DNA of 64,000 bases. Origin: Gibbula magus (Eukaryota > Mollusca > Gastropoda > Trochida > Trochidae). This document shows positions 29,801 to 44,700 of this stretch, piece by piece. A program made the position numbers and the translations under genes. Position 1 is the first letter of the stretch. Every line of letters starts with the position of its first letter. The notes beneath the pieces are model-generated. The model was not told the DNA's origin. It saw only the letters and a list, made by a program, of their open reading frames with translations, and searched no databases. Location: NCBI GenBank assembly GCA_936450465.1, contig OW388304.1, forward strand, positions 5,586,700-5,650,699, read 5' to 3'.

Positions 29801-32800
29801 TAGGGCTACATGTCTACTTAACAACGAGCAAAACCAAATAAGTCTTGTTATTACCAGAAACATTGCGAAAACAATAAAACTTTGGGAATATATTAGCTTT
29901 TCTATCTTACAATACGTGTGATGCTGTGGTGATTTAAAAGATAAATTCAAATAAATTTACAATAAAGATCAATTAGATAGGCGACATGTATGAACATTAT
30001 TCAGACATTTAATATTCAAAATTTCTAACAAAGTGCCCTTTCAAGAAATGCTAATCTGTAGAGTTGGTGCGTCGTCATAAAGCCACATGTTACATATTGT
30101 AAACACATTTTTAATTTAGCTGTTTTTATAACATTATGCCGTAAGTTTATAAAATGCCTAAACTGCCTTAATTTTCGTCAGTGGAGGTTTCGTTAGTGGA
30201 GTGTATAACAATTATGAATGAACATGCTGGCGTCCGTAGTTCTGACATTCGATGAAGGCATCCAATGGTAATCAGGGGAAACCCATTACGTAATACAAAC
30301 TATCATGTTAATTTGGAAATAACGTTTTAAAACTCTTTATGCTGAAATACATGTATGTTCGAAGCTTTCTATGCAGTTTGAAACTATTGGAAATGTTAGA
30401 AGTGTTGACATGGACATATACTGAGGTACAAAAGAAAGTTTACACCTCAGTTGCTTTCATGATATGTTTGATTTTCAATTACAAATATATTATGTTTTCG
30501 AAGTCGTACTCTAAAACTGAATGGTGCAGGCGTTTAGTCATCAGACAAGGAACAATTCTTTGTGGTTTTAATTCTTTTGGAAAAAATGAAATTTTAAATT
30601 AATAAATTCTTCCAAAAATAATTTGGATAAACACAACTGTTAATCGACATATAAGACATCTGCTAAGTGAAAATCAATAAATGTGCCTCATCCTGCACAT
30701 ATTTACAACATTATAAACATGGTAGGGGTCATGTTAGTGTAAACATGATTTTATACCCATTAGTCCTTTCAGTGACTCTAACCCTACATGTTTGAAAAAA
30801 ACGAATCAGTGAACATTGAACATTAAATAATATCCCGGTTCTATCGTATCAATTTGTTTTGTTATTTTTACTGTATGGGTGAAACATTAGGGTGTAAATT
30901 TTCCTATCTACCTCAGTTTATATAACCTTGATTTTGATCTTTTCGATAAGCTTCCACTTATCCCTTGACTTGAATTAAACTCTGAATTTAAAGGTGAAAG
31001 GGGAGACAACTACCTGGTAATGAAGAACAGATCGTACACCCTTTACTTCAACGGATCTGCACCTGACAGCATGAGCATAGTCTACGAGAACCTGCAAACG
31101 TAGGTATCAGTGTAGTGTAATGTAGTCTCTCAGAAATTGTTGTCCAGACAAGCCTTTGAGAACGTGCGGAATCCATAGCAATACATGTATTGTTCACTAT
31201 GTTATGCATAAACGGTTTGCAACATGTCCCTCCTATGCTATACAACGACCGACTTTGTAACTAGTGTTGTGTAATATCCACCCTAATTTAAATCGACCCT
31301 GTTCCTAGGATTAAATTCTGCAAAAAAAGAACATCTAGAAAAATAAGAACTGGTTTAATGGGAACCGGTAATTTATATCCAATGCTAAATTTGTCAATTT
31401 GTAGTTATAACTTTTCATTTACTTCATGTTAATCCATGCACTTTCTGCTACATCGACAAATTTGCTCATTTCAGGTACGACTTTATTCGTATTGGAATTT
31501 GCTTCCCGAAGGATTCTGAGTTCACCTTCTCTGGTGGATTTCCAAGGATTACCAATAATGATCCAGCAATATCTGTGGACAGTATAGAGGCACTGGATGC
31601 TGATACAACAGGACGGGCCTATTTCTGGGACCAGGCCAGAGGGTTCGTTCTCACCTTTGATTCTGATACATAGAGATTATTACCAAAGGGGTGCATTCAA
31701 AAAGGGCGAGTACATAGTACATGATATTGTGCCCTACGTAAATGCACCCCTTCAATTGTGTCATATGATTTATTCCAAAAAAGCGGGATTTATGTTACTC
31801 GAATTAAATCGAGGTTTGAACATAAAATTTGCATGTCCTTTATGAAAGTCGTATGGAAATATTTCAAGTGTAATACTTTAGATTACGTTACAAAAGCGAC
31901 GGCTTTCTACAGTAACACCACCAACAATTTATTAACGACATTACAGGAGACCTTGCAATGGCAATGGCCCCTCTTCATGTACATGTGCGGACATATGAAA
32001 TATATGAAGTCAGTCATGTTTCCCCATTTGGTGTACAGAGTATATCCAAGATGCTTAAAAATAAGATGAGGTCCTAAGCGTAAGCCAGTCTGAATTCTTT
32101 TTCATTCTCGATCCCATGGGGGTTGGGAGGGGGGTGCAGAACTTTAACCGTCATTAACGTACATGGTTGATTTTATATTGCTTTCACTTTAAAACAACAT
32201 TCAAAATTAATCATAGGTGTGTCCAGAGCGACATTTTGAAATAGTCTAAAATGTTCTACAGATTCCACAACCCATGAGGTCACGTGGATAAAGTGGACCG
32301 GTAAAATATTATACTTTTGATTTACTACAGATTAGCTCCTCATGATCATTGAAATGCTTTGTTAGCTTTGTGTGTATCGTGAGTCTGTTTCCAAATGATG
32401 ATGGAAATTAAATAAGTTTTAATATCAGAAAAAAAAATCTTAAGACATAAATGTTTCGAAAATATTGATTATCGTTTGAAGTTTAGGTGTTTTTAAAGCA
32501 TGTCATACGTTCTCTAAATTTCATGTAATTATACATCAATTGTACTTATCCTGAATTATAGTGAAGCTATGCTTACAGTATATACAGAATGGTCTATAAC
32601 TTAGAACCCTATCTTTCCATGTTTCGATTGAGGAGGAAAAACAGCAGAAGGGGACGTTGTCGTTACATTAGTTAGTACAATATTTCCGTATTCTACATGT
32701 ATTATTAAGTATAACTTGGAGCTCCCCTTCCGTTGCAGACTCCTGTTCGTGCATGGTCTCGGCTACTCGGAGGTTCAGAACAAGGAGAACTGTCCTGGTA

Positions 32801-35800
32801 TGAATTGTCCTGAGATGAAGTTTACAAGAACAGGTTCCTCTGATCCTATTGACTGCTATGATGACGCTTATGTCAATGGACCATACACTGCTGATCCTGA
32901 CGTGAGTTGTGTAAACAATTATTTATTTCAAAAGAAAGGGATTGGTAAACAGGCTGGCTGCCTATCTTATCCCATACAATGTATGTTAATTCGTCATTGA
33001 CAAAAGGCAATCCTTGAAGTTTAACAAGCTTTGTGATAAGCAATAATGCATTAACTGGTAAAGTGGTTTGTAAGGGTAAACTAGTACCAGCAGATTCTAC
33101 AATGTTTTGTTAATATCGTCAGAAACAAAAATATTTCAAATAAAACAGTTTGAAAATCCATTGACGTAAAAGAAACACTTTGATTGAAATTGAGCATAAT
33201 TTGGACAAATAAATAGAAAGTGAATGGTTTCGTAATGATGACCGCATGGGCAAATTGACACATTTTGTAAAATCCGAATTTTTGTTTGTGCATTTAGTCT
33301 TAATTTACAATGAATAATTTGGTTGTATCTAGTACCAACGTTTCTGAGCACAGATGCACATTACATGATACATTTCGGTCAGTGTTTTTTTTAATGAGGC
33401 AACGTAGTCAACGTTTCCTATTTCATCATCAAGCATATTCCAACACAGAATATGGTAAATACGATCTTTTAAATGGTTCTGTACGACAGAGAGTCTATGG
33501 TGTACACGTGTATATAGACACCATGCCTTTCATATTATCACGTATTGAATAATTCCTATGTTTGTGGTCTGTTGTTAATACAATAGCAGTAAATGATTTA
33601 ACAAAAGAGACCGGGTAACTAACATAGCTATAACAACGCATGAGCATGATGAACACGTGACACCCTCCAACATACATGACAGAATGTAAAATTATGAAAT
33701 TTGATGCAAAATATTATATTTCATTACTTACAACTGTTATCTAATATTCTGCCATGTACATATACATGTGCATTACACATGTATATGGTAATCCTGATCA
33801 GGTGATAAGTAATACACCTGATAAGTAATACACCTGATAAGTAATACACCTGATAAGTAATATACCTGATTAGTAAACAACTTTTATGGGTCCATTAAAA
33901 CTTTACTTAACATGCTTCTACTGTGTGAACCTTCAAGGTAAGGATGCATTTATCGACGTGTGTCGCAGCTATAATATATAAACACTTACAAACGACTGGG
34001 GATGTACATTGTAGGACAGATTATCTTTCCTTTGCTTTTTGAATACATAAATCTTGAGACTTAATTCACTGATGACAAAACCATCTAGAACAAACTTGCA
34101 TTGGAAATCAAGCATATCTCTACCCTGGGCCTGTTTAAATTAGTTCTGAAAACTCATCTTTTCGTAAAATATTCCCCAGCTTAATACGTTAATCGTCAAT
34201 TACTATGAGCAATCACTAAGCTGGCTCAATAGAAATTGATATATGGGAAAAATATCAGTTTAAATGGTTGCGGAATTACTGTATGTAAATGACGCATTGA
34301 TTTATAAAATAATGAGTTCATTGATGGCAAATGGAACTAAAGTAAACTTGCATTGCAAATCAAGAAGCTCTCTACTCTTCACCTGTTCGAATAAAAACTC
34401 ATCTTTTCGGAAAATATTTCCCAGCTTAATGCGCTTAGTTATATCTTCCATGTAGAACTGTGAGCAATGACCGGGTTGTTCGTTGGAAACTGGCTCAATA
34501 GAAATGGATATTAGCGAAAAGACTGATTTAAATGTTTGCAGCGTTACAGTATGTACATATTCATTTATGAAATATTGTGTTTCATATTGCAGACAACCAC
34601 TCCTATACCGGATCCCCCGACATGTGTCACAGCGACTAACACTGTAAGTATACCTGTACAGTTTTTTTCATAAATACCATCCTAAGTAATAATTTTCAAA
34701 TTTACTGATTTTCCTTGAACGATTTTCTATCCAGGATACTTCATTTCATATTCCAATACGCCTTAATATTGTATTCATTGAATTTCACAAATAAATGTAT
34801 ATGCACACAACGTCAAATATCCAGTTGTATTGTAGGTAAAAGTTCACATATACTTAAAATCATAACGCCGTTTTTTTCTCCAACTGGTTTTGAATTGATC
34901 ATCTTCAGGGATAATGTTACGTCACAGAATTTTATGACGTCATATTATATCTTTTTTTAAAATGAGCTTTTGTTGATATGGTAATGTAATCAAACTTCAT
35001 TTTTCAGTGAGATTATATATTATACATATGTATGTATGATCTTGAATGGGTCTTGGAGCATGATGGGTCGACCATAATCGATATTGAAATCTCCAAACAA
35101 ATTCGCAATCGGGATTATATCATTGCATTAAAAGACAGCAATCTACCTTTATCTGCATGTCATTTTTCGGTCTTATTTACAATCAAACATAATTCATGTA
35201 AAAAACAGTCACAAGTATGATATATAATCACCGACGTGGACTTGTGAGTTTTTACGTGTTAATTATTACATTGTTCTTCACTTAGGGATCATACGGAGTG
35301 CCAGTCAGGCCTCCACAGTACCCCACACAGGACTTTACTGTGACGTCACCTTCTGCACCCACATATCCGGGTAAGAATACATTTTACAGGGTTAACAGTC
35401 TGAAGTGCAAGTCATTAGTATCAACCGTACGCGTAAGAGTTACAATTCGTTCAGATAGTAAACAAATTTAACATTGTTATATTAGGAATAATATTATCCG
35501 CAAAAGTATTTACTTTATTCCATTGTGGAAATTCGAATCCACATCATAAGCCTATCTCAAGTACCACTCGCAAACACTCGTAAACATTTACTTCCAAATG
35601 CATTTAGTATTGGGATCTGTTACACTAAACATCTATTATTTTTACAATTAAATTTAACCGTATTGAGAAAGTTCCTTTTTAATTCTAGTAAATCAGATAT
35701 GTGAGACAACTGTATGTTCTATGCTCGGTTTTAATATTTGTATGTGTGCACTAATTTTGATTGGAGGAATTGGAATACGCATTGATGTAAACACCTACAA

Positions 35801-38800
35801 TCACACGGAGAATCACAGTATCTAGATAGGTGTTACTTATATAAGGCCTAATTGTCACAGTAACAACTTTTGTTTCTTTGTAGTTTAAAGACTTTTACAT
35901 TTCATGAACTTATGTTGGAGTTTGTCGTACTGAAAAAGTTCAGATATGACAGGCTTCCTTTTGGATTTTGAATTAGGTATCTGTTGATGTAAACTATGCG
36001 AATAATTTCCAGTGGCCGGAGAGTTGGGATGTTGGGAGGATAACCCCTCGTTCAGAGACCTTCCTTTTGAGAAGGTGGATCTTTTCAGATCCATGACTGT
36101 CGATTTTTGCACACAAAGGTGAATCACAATCTTGACTTCTATTCTACATGACTTACATAATTGAAATACTTAGTATAAAACGTTACACGCTGTGCTCTTG
36201 TTTGTGTGTACAGTAATTCGTGATCTTTACTTATGAAAAGAAAAATTTGGGTCTCGACAGAACACAACATCTTTTCGACATCAGAGATCCTAACAGGAGG
36301 AGAGAATGCTAAAAGCACCATTGTCGTCATGAAAGGTGTTACAACGATCGCACCTGTGTAAATCTGACTGTATATTTAACCTGAGTTCGGCATCTTTTGT
36401 TTTTGTTGATAAACGGCTTCGTTGTATATCCATCTAATTCTACATTATATTCTCTGTTGAACCCAGATGCTACCAGCGCAGCTATGTCTATGCTGCTCTT
36501 CAAAACGGACATAGATGTTTCTGTGGAGATCTGTACGGTGCGTACGATGAGACACCTGGGGAATGTGACAAGCTTTGTACGGTCGGGGATGGAAGCACGT
36601 GTGGGGCTAATAACAGACTAGAAGTGTATTCAACAGGCAGAGGTAAATACGTATATGAGGTGACAATCTCTCCCCACATACTACTTTAGCCATAACTTCC
36701 GACGTAACCCCTGTTACAAGTATAGCGGTTTCTGATTTGGAATAGACTCCTGACTGATTGCAATCAAAAGTAGTTGTGCATTTGGTGAGACGTTATTGCA
36801 AATTTAGCAGTTGGTCTATTCCCGTGACCTTTGAAAAGACTGGAGTTCATTTACCAGTGCGTAGCGCATATATTTCTTACAAGATAGAAAAAGCGCCAGT
36901 ATCCGTGTTGTAAATTGTCACCGCTGACATACTAAAACCCCCAAACTGAGTATGGACACCAATATCATCAAATTTGTATGAATAGTTTTGGACTTGCGGT
37001 CATTTGGAGGTGTCGGCGGCCATTTTTGACCCCTTATTGGAGTTGTGTAGACAAATACCATTTTTATGATCTAAATGTGTCCGTTGCCCCTAAAAACCTA
37101 GAGATAGACACAAAGATCATCACATTTGAGTTGATGGTTAAAGAATTATGATCATTAAGAGGTTCCGGCGGCCATCTTGGACGCCATCTTGAAAACACAC
37201 ACTTTTAGGGGGGGTCAAAGTTTGGTATGTCAGAAAGTACACTAAACCCTACAAGAATTGAGAAACCTTTTGTAGCAACTTTTTGGGGTTAAACTGTATT
37301 TTGACCTGACTACATATCGTTAGGTTATACTACTCATTTCCTCTCGCTAGATCCCCTGACCCCTTTACCGACGTGTGGACAGGGTGACTCTGGGGTTGAG
37401 ATTAACAACAAATGTTATCAGCTGACAGACAGTGCAGCCCGATACACAGGAGCCCAGCGTGCATGTGTCAAGATGGGAGGAAACTTGGCCACCATCACCA
37501 ACAGTAATATACAGGTAGTTAGAATAACCGTTGAATAAAAGTCTTTATAACATACTTGTTCTGAATATCCTTATGAAATAATTTTGGTTATTTGATACAA
37601 GTGTTTTGTGACCAGTTGAAACTTATTCAACGAGTGCCGTGTAACCAAAACAAGTTATTCAACGATAGTGACGTCATACTGCCGTCCTACTATCGCAATC
37701 AGCTGATAGCGAACAGCCGAACCCACTCGCCACTTCAGTTTTTCAGTTCATCATATCTTTTTCCTGTACGTATTATTGAACTTGCATCATAGCAAAAATA
37801 GATCTCGAATATTTTATAATTAGATGACAATAATATTTTGCTTCAATTTTGTCTAGGAAGAGTTATCTCCTTTCTGTTTTTGTCAACACGAATTCCGTGT
37901 TTTTGTCAACACGAATGCCGTGTTTTAGAAGTAAAATCATATATTTTATAAATGATTGCGTTGCGAATCGGCATGTGATCAACGTTGAGCAATCGTTGAT
38001 GTGATCAACGTCCAAATATACATGTATGAAGTTCAAAATAAGAAGCTTTGCATATAGAAACGTTCAGCAAGGACGGTTGTATGAAAATAGCCGCTCAAGG
38101 AATGACGACCTCCGTCGACGTCAACAGCGTCAATGTTTGCTGTTAAAGTGCTTCTTGGTATCTTGATTTAGGATATTGCTGACGACAAACATTGTGATAA
38201 TGATTGTGTAAATATGATGTTTTATATAGATGCGGGCGAAAGCGTAACGGAAAACGGGACTGCATTTTTTACTGTTTTACGGTTTGACTCCACCGAGATT
38301 AATTACGCAGTATTAGTATTATTACGCGGTAATGTCGCGCATAGTATGATGCTTGTCTCAAATGAATATAAAGTTTCATATGTAATAAATAGATTACATA
38401 ACTCGTGAGTGTTGAATATCGAAAATATTCCAACTCGATATTTTTAAATGTTGTGATTTATTCACTCGCTTCGCTCGTGACCACAACTTCCTCGGACCAT
38501 AACAATATACGCTGTTTAACAAGAAGTGGCGGTGTGACATTTCCCATCTGAAACTGACTTTGACATTAAGTATCTATCCCTGAGATTGGATCAATCGTGT
38601 ATCTTCCAGTATGGAATTTGAATAACATCACTACATTAAATCATACCGTCTTGACAAAATAAACAACACAATAACATGATGTCGATAACCATCGACTACT
38701 AATGAAGCCACCCGGCAGTTTTGAGTATTACATAAGTTGTTCATTTTCTGAAGTTTCAGGGTATTGACCCACAGCAAATAGCGTCGGTGGATATTGTGAT

Positions 38801-41684
38801 ATTGTCATAATTTTGTTTTACAGATTGTCAAAATCTCGTTTTACGTTAAATATGAAATAGTCCATGGCATTCTTGAAAACGTTATGCTTTCTAAATTCAC
38901 CTAGTGTTCAATGAAGTTTTAATAATTATATGTGTTGTTCAGGTCAATGTTGAGGACAGAAAATATACAATTTTCACAAATACGTTCACTTTTCTCCTTA
39001 CTACAATTTAGTGGGTATATGTCATAAAACGGCATCAAATAAACTTAAACGATGTTTTCAATCAAACACAAAGATGGGATGGAGCTTTTCCTCTGTTATT
39101 GTGGACACCATATTTGAATGTGGCATCCATTTTGTGTTATAATACCATTTGTGATGATTTTAGTTCAAATAATGTCTCTCAACTTCCATATTCATCCCCA
39201 ATCGCATTACCAGTTTCCAAATGTTTCAGCAACATCATTATACAGCTGCAGAAATCGATTAAACGTTCAATTTACATGCACGGTGGTTGTATGACCTTTT
39301 AGATCAAATGTTTTGTTTGTTTGTCTGTTAATACGTTTCCAAAATGACGTTTGTCTAATTGACCCATGTAAACCGCGGTGCATTGTCCGATTTGAGCTCG
39401 GATGATTCCCGTACTTGAGCAATGTGGCAAATACAGAAGTTAACAATAACAGTCTCCGCGTGTAGTTTGATAAAATCATATATAAAAACGACATACGATA
39501 TTGAGGCAGGTAAAATTCGTACGATACAAATCATGCCTTCATCATATGGCCCAAATATGCGAACTTCTTTCAATACACTTCCTATATGTCTGTCTCCCCA
39601 GTACGCAGTAGAACGCTACATGCGCCCGAAGAAGGAGGACGCATGGTTTGGTCTGCACGATATGTTTGAAGAAGGGACTAGACAGTACGTTGATGGCACT
39701 CTTGTACCGGGGTACGACAACACCAGACCCAATCATGGTGCTTCGTCTGGCGAAGATGGGTTCAGTAAGTTGACATTAGATAATTGTCTTTTTGCAGCCA
39801 TGGAGAGTCTATTTTTGAACATTGATGGCGTCTCTTACTTAAAAATGGAAACGTACATGTTATTATTTAGAATGACGTAACAGGCCTTAATAATGACTAT
39901 CTGTTACATTGTGGAATTATAAGTGTCTAAGAGGACGTGGGGTTAAGGAAGTATTTCAATAATATTTAGTTCTGCAGCCAATGTGAAGGTTGTAGGTTTC
40001 ACATTTATAAAGCAACTTCACAGTGAATATAGGTGACGTTTTCAGATACGACACTTGCTTTATAACTGGCATATCACTCACGCAACGATTCATTTCCAGT
40101 TGTTCAAGCCGATACCCTGTATAAGTGGAACGACCGATCGGTGTCTGACGAATTCAAAGGACTCTGTGAATTGGCCTTGGATGCAGAGGCACCTGCTGGT
40201 GGTATGTTGGGCACTCGTTCTACCGTAATGCTGTTGATGCACAATTCTGATCACCTTTCCTTGGGGAAATTAACATAACAATTGAAATTAACACCCTTCA
40301 GTTACCAGAAACATTTTCTAACTTACATGAACACAAATCAACGTCTAAACGTCGAAGATATTTGATGAATTACCCTACGTTTGGTGGTGATGTTGTTGTG
40401 ATTTTGATTAAGTATTATATTACTGAGCACCAACGTGATGCTTATAGTGCTTTTATACCTACAATGTAAGATAGGAAACAGTGTTATGTCACTTAGTTTG
40501 AGAACACTCAGTCGTTCGCCTCTATAGTAAATGTTATGTGGTAGCACTGGTGAAATGCACTGCACTTCTTCTATTGAGGATATATGTTACGCATAGAGCA
40601 TAAGTACTGTTTACAATATGTGTATCATTTAATTCAATTGTTTACTTTAACTGCCATTGTTCTATTTAAAATAATTATTATAAAACCAATACTTAAGCCA
40701 AGTTTGTGAACATATTGACCTTTTTTGAATATGCATATGTATTGCGAAGCTTCGCTCCTTAACTACTTCACATAATAAAGATAAGTCTGTTTTCAACATA
40801 ATGTTGTGTATACATTTTAAAACAGCTGCAAATTAAGAATCACGTGACGAAACGACACAAGTGTGAATTAGTAAAAAAATTAACATTGTGTTTAAGTAAT
40901 CTAACGGTCCCCCTTAAATGCGCTGTAGCACGCGGTTCTTACTGACATAAAGTGCTCGCACAAAAACGTAAATAAGTGTTACCAATGGCCAAATAATACC
41001 CCTGAATCAATCAAAAGACTTCTGAAACGAATGTACATGGTTCGACTAAGTAATGTTAATCCATTTCCCATCGTGGGACCATTTAAAGGTTTTCACATTA
41101 AAATGGTCACTCGCAGGTACATGTAGTTGAAGTGATCGGACTGATGAAGGGATACCGCCCACACCCTCAGAGAAGAGTGTTTAATATGAACACGCAAAAT
41201 TGCACGAGACCTACAAATCTACCTCCTACACTGAAGAGTTCCACAGAATTGTCGTTTTATTCAATACGAATAACCGTTGTCTATGGATAATTGGATGTGG
41301 CTTATCGGATCATGTATATGAGATGATTTACCCTCTAACGTAACAATATATTGTATAAACTTTAATAATCGATGGAAGAATGTAAAACAAATCATACGTA
41401 CAAAGCGTGCTACAGCGCCTTTAAAGCGAGGGTTCTATCAGAGAATCCGTCATTTTGTTTTGTGCATTATGTGAAATTAAGAAATGTTATATTATTATTA
41501 ACTGAACAACGTTGTAATAATGATAATCATAAATTAATAGAATATCTACAACGTAACAAATACTGTTCACTTCACTTCACTTATCTTTGTATTTTTCTTT
41601 ATAATGAATTTGAAAGTGTCATAATAAGTAATAAATATATATAATTTTAATATATAAAATAATATAAAATGTATATACATACAC

Positions 41685-41776
<92 letters not shown>

Positions 41777-44700
41777 CATAATATTATTAAATCATAATAT
41801 TACCCCAAGCTATATATTTCAACTGAAATGTCTTATAATCATGTTTTAATAACATAAATGTATAAACAGAAATGTCCCCTCGAATTTCGATTCCACAAAA
41901 GTAACCAGATATAACCCGCACTTTAACTAATGTTAGAGGAAATATTCACAGGGAGCTGTGGTCAGAACGGAGTTGGTAAAGAATTCGAGTCCGGATGTTA
42001 CGCCATTTTCAGCGAGACCATGACAAAAACAGACGCCGAATTTGCTTGTTACAGACGGATGGGAAAACTTGCCAGTGTGGACGACACAAACAGAGTACTT
42101 GACAGAAACTTTACATATTATTATACACATGCTTAAAGTTATACCCGTTTACATGTTGAATAGAATCCGCGCTTAATGTCCCAATTAATAAAACTATCCG
42201 TATTGAAACCCTGACCTGCGTTAATATACGAAATACGCGTTTATAATTACAAACTGCGGAACTAAAATTTTTGCAAAGATTCATCTTGCCTTTTAAAGAA
42301 TGTAAACCTCTTAAGGATTTATATCAAATACCAAGCATCACATTATGATATTCCTCTGGTTTCAAAATTCTGTAAAATATATTCCTTAACCAAGCTTTGT
42401 ATCGTATATAATGTATCGCTTCATGCAAAATACATGTATGTATCATATTTACAGGATGAGATTCTGAAGCATGTGTATGTATATGGGGAAGACATCGACT
42501 ACTGGACTGCCAATGAGAACGCAGAAGGAAAACCAATAGGTACGTAGTTAGTATAATTTCATTTAAACACTGTTTAGCTCATCATGCTGAGAGCAAGATG
42601 GCCATATGACACGGTTCGTCGTTCGTCGTTCGTCCTTCGTTCGTCGTCCGTTGGGGTTCGTATGTAAACTTGTTACATTTTCGACTTTTCTAAAGGAACC
42701 GCTGTATGGGGATCAAAATTTGTACATTTTGTCCTGACCGCTCATGGTGGGTGTACCACACATGGTTGGCTAGTTCCAGCCGATGCTCGCAGGTTTCACC
42801 GCAATGCATAGCCACATAACGTTGCGGGCTTTCCCACTGTCATAATACTAGCGGCCACGATATAAGTGAATCACTCTTGAAAGCGGCGTTAAACCCCAAC
42901 TCACCTCACCTCATCTTAAACGACTTGTTCTCCAAACCAGAATCTCAGAATAACATATTTGTGATTATTGTTAGTTATCTCACATCTTTAGTATATTATC
43001 TGTGATGGATAGAGAATAAGTTTAGAAAATTCCATTTCCCTACAATTGGTGCATTAAATGACTATAATAATACGGTAATGTTATTCTATTTGCCCTGTCA
43101 AATCTTTTTAAACTCGCAAAATGTCATGTCTGAAGGACATAATTCACTGAGCTATCAAGCATTTTATATTGACCATAGATATGTGTGTTGCCATCTATAT
43201 TGAATTCAGCTGCAGAGGAAGGCTGAAGGGTCACTAATAAGTTGGCTGGGGCGCTAGGCACTACATTACAATTATGCCATGACCAATTAGATTTCAACTT
43301 AAGAGAAGGGTTAGAGATGCCAAATGTCCTTCAAATTGTATTTGTCTGTAATGGTACAACCTTTATGACCAGGAGTTACTGATACCTTATATACCTTTTC
43401 AGAACTGGACTATGCCAAACTCTACCAGGAATTAGCAACATTCAATGGGAAAAAGAATGGCGTCATTTGCAAGATGGGTATGGCATGTATTCATATATTT
43501 TTAAAGTACCGTTCTTTTCTGCCTGCTTTTGCCTCTCTTCACTCAATTGTCCTAGGTCCAAGATCTATCAAAACGAACCAGTTCAGTTATTGCAAAAAGC
43601 TGCTTGGGCCTCATTTCAATACAGATGTACATTGTACATAGAGCAGCAAACCCTCATACTCCTCGGGAGATTACTGCGTGCTGATATAGGTTCTATTTTT
43701 AAGAGATTGTTTTTCTATAGATTTTCACAATTTATGTTTGATGACGTTGCTTCAATATGTTTAAAATGTAAAACATCACCTGTGTTTCATATGTTAGATT
43801 TGGCAACAAAATATAGAATAGATAGTTTGGATAAATACTTAGAAACATCTGTATTTCCAAATAAACAACTCCGGGCATGTCATGTTAAAACAGCTATTCA
43901 TGAAGCAGATAGAAAACATATTATTTCCGAGCTATCCACAAGAACAACTTTAGCACGTTCCTATCTCGCTTACGACGACTGTCCAAGCAGACTATGGTAT
44001 CTATCATTAGATCAACACCTATGTTTACTGATATAGCAACGCTGCTGCACATCAGCACTTATGCAATTCAATCTAATGAATGTATCTGTGGTTTGTTTGC
44101 TTATGATATTGTCAAACATGTATTCCTTTATTGTAACGAAACGCAATATGAGAGAGATATACTTTTAGAAGATCCAATTGATATACTTGATGTTACAACT
44201 TTTGATAGTCTGTGGAAGGATGATGATATGTTACTATGCTTTATACTCGGAGACCTCCCGACTACGTGCACGAGTGCTCTCGATTATGAAACATGGCTGG
44301 TGTGTATTCGTCGGATATGTAAAACTGTTAAACTGGGGAAACGATATTTCTTTACATGTTTCTGATGTCTTGCAATGTTGTAATACCTACATGATGTATA
44401 TAACCTTATATTGATTCACTTGTTGTAATGAAATTCTGAACTTAGTATTGATCTCCATTGATATGGAGGAAATAAAGCATATCCATCTATCTATCTATCT
44501 ATCTATGTATCTACCCATCTCACTAGAGAGTCACCTCGTGCGGATATGTTCTTCATTGCAATCGTGAATCGTGCTTTATTATAATTTCCTCAACATATTC
44601 TATCATTACATGCATAGTACATACTTACATTATCATACCTTGGACATATTTTACTGTAGCAATATCTGTCCAAATGGCCTCCAATTACGACGTATCAAAA

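Noticed and set aside
39422..39880. 152-codon frame taken as one exon of CTLD1
   Set aside because: Only 39602-39764 is exonic, bounded by CCCCAG and GTAAGT; the flanks are intron that happens to stay open.
43467..44036. 189-codon frame as an extra exon of the CEMIP-like gene
   Set aside because: Exon 31 ends at 43477 with a GT donor; the rest resembles a LINE C-terminal region followed by an ATCT tail.
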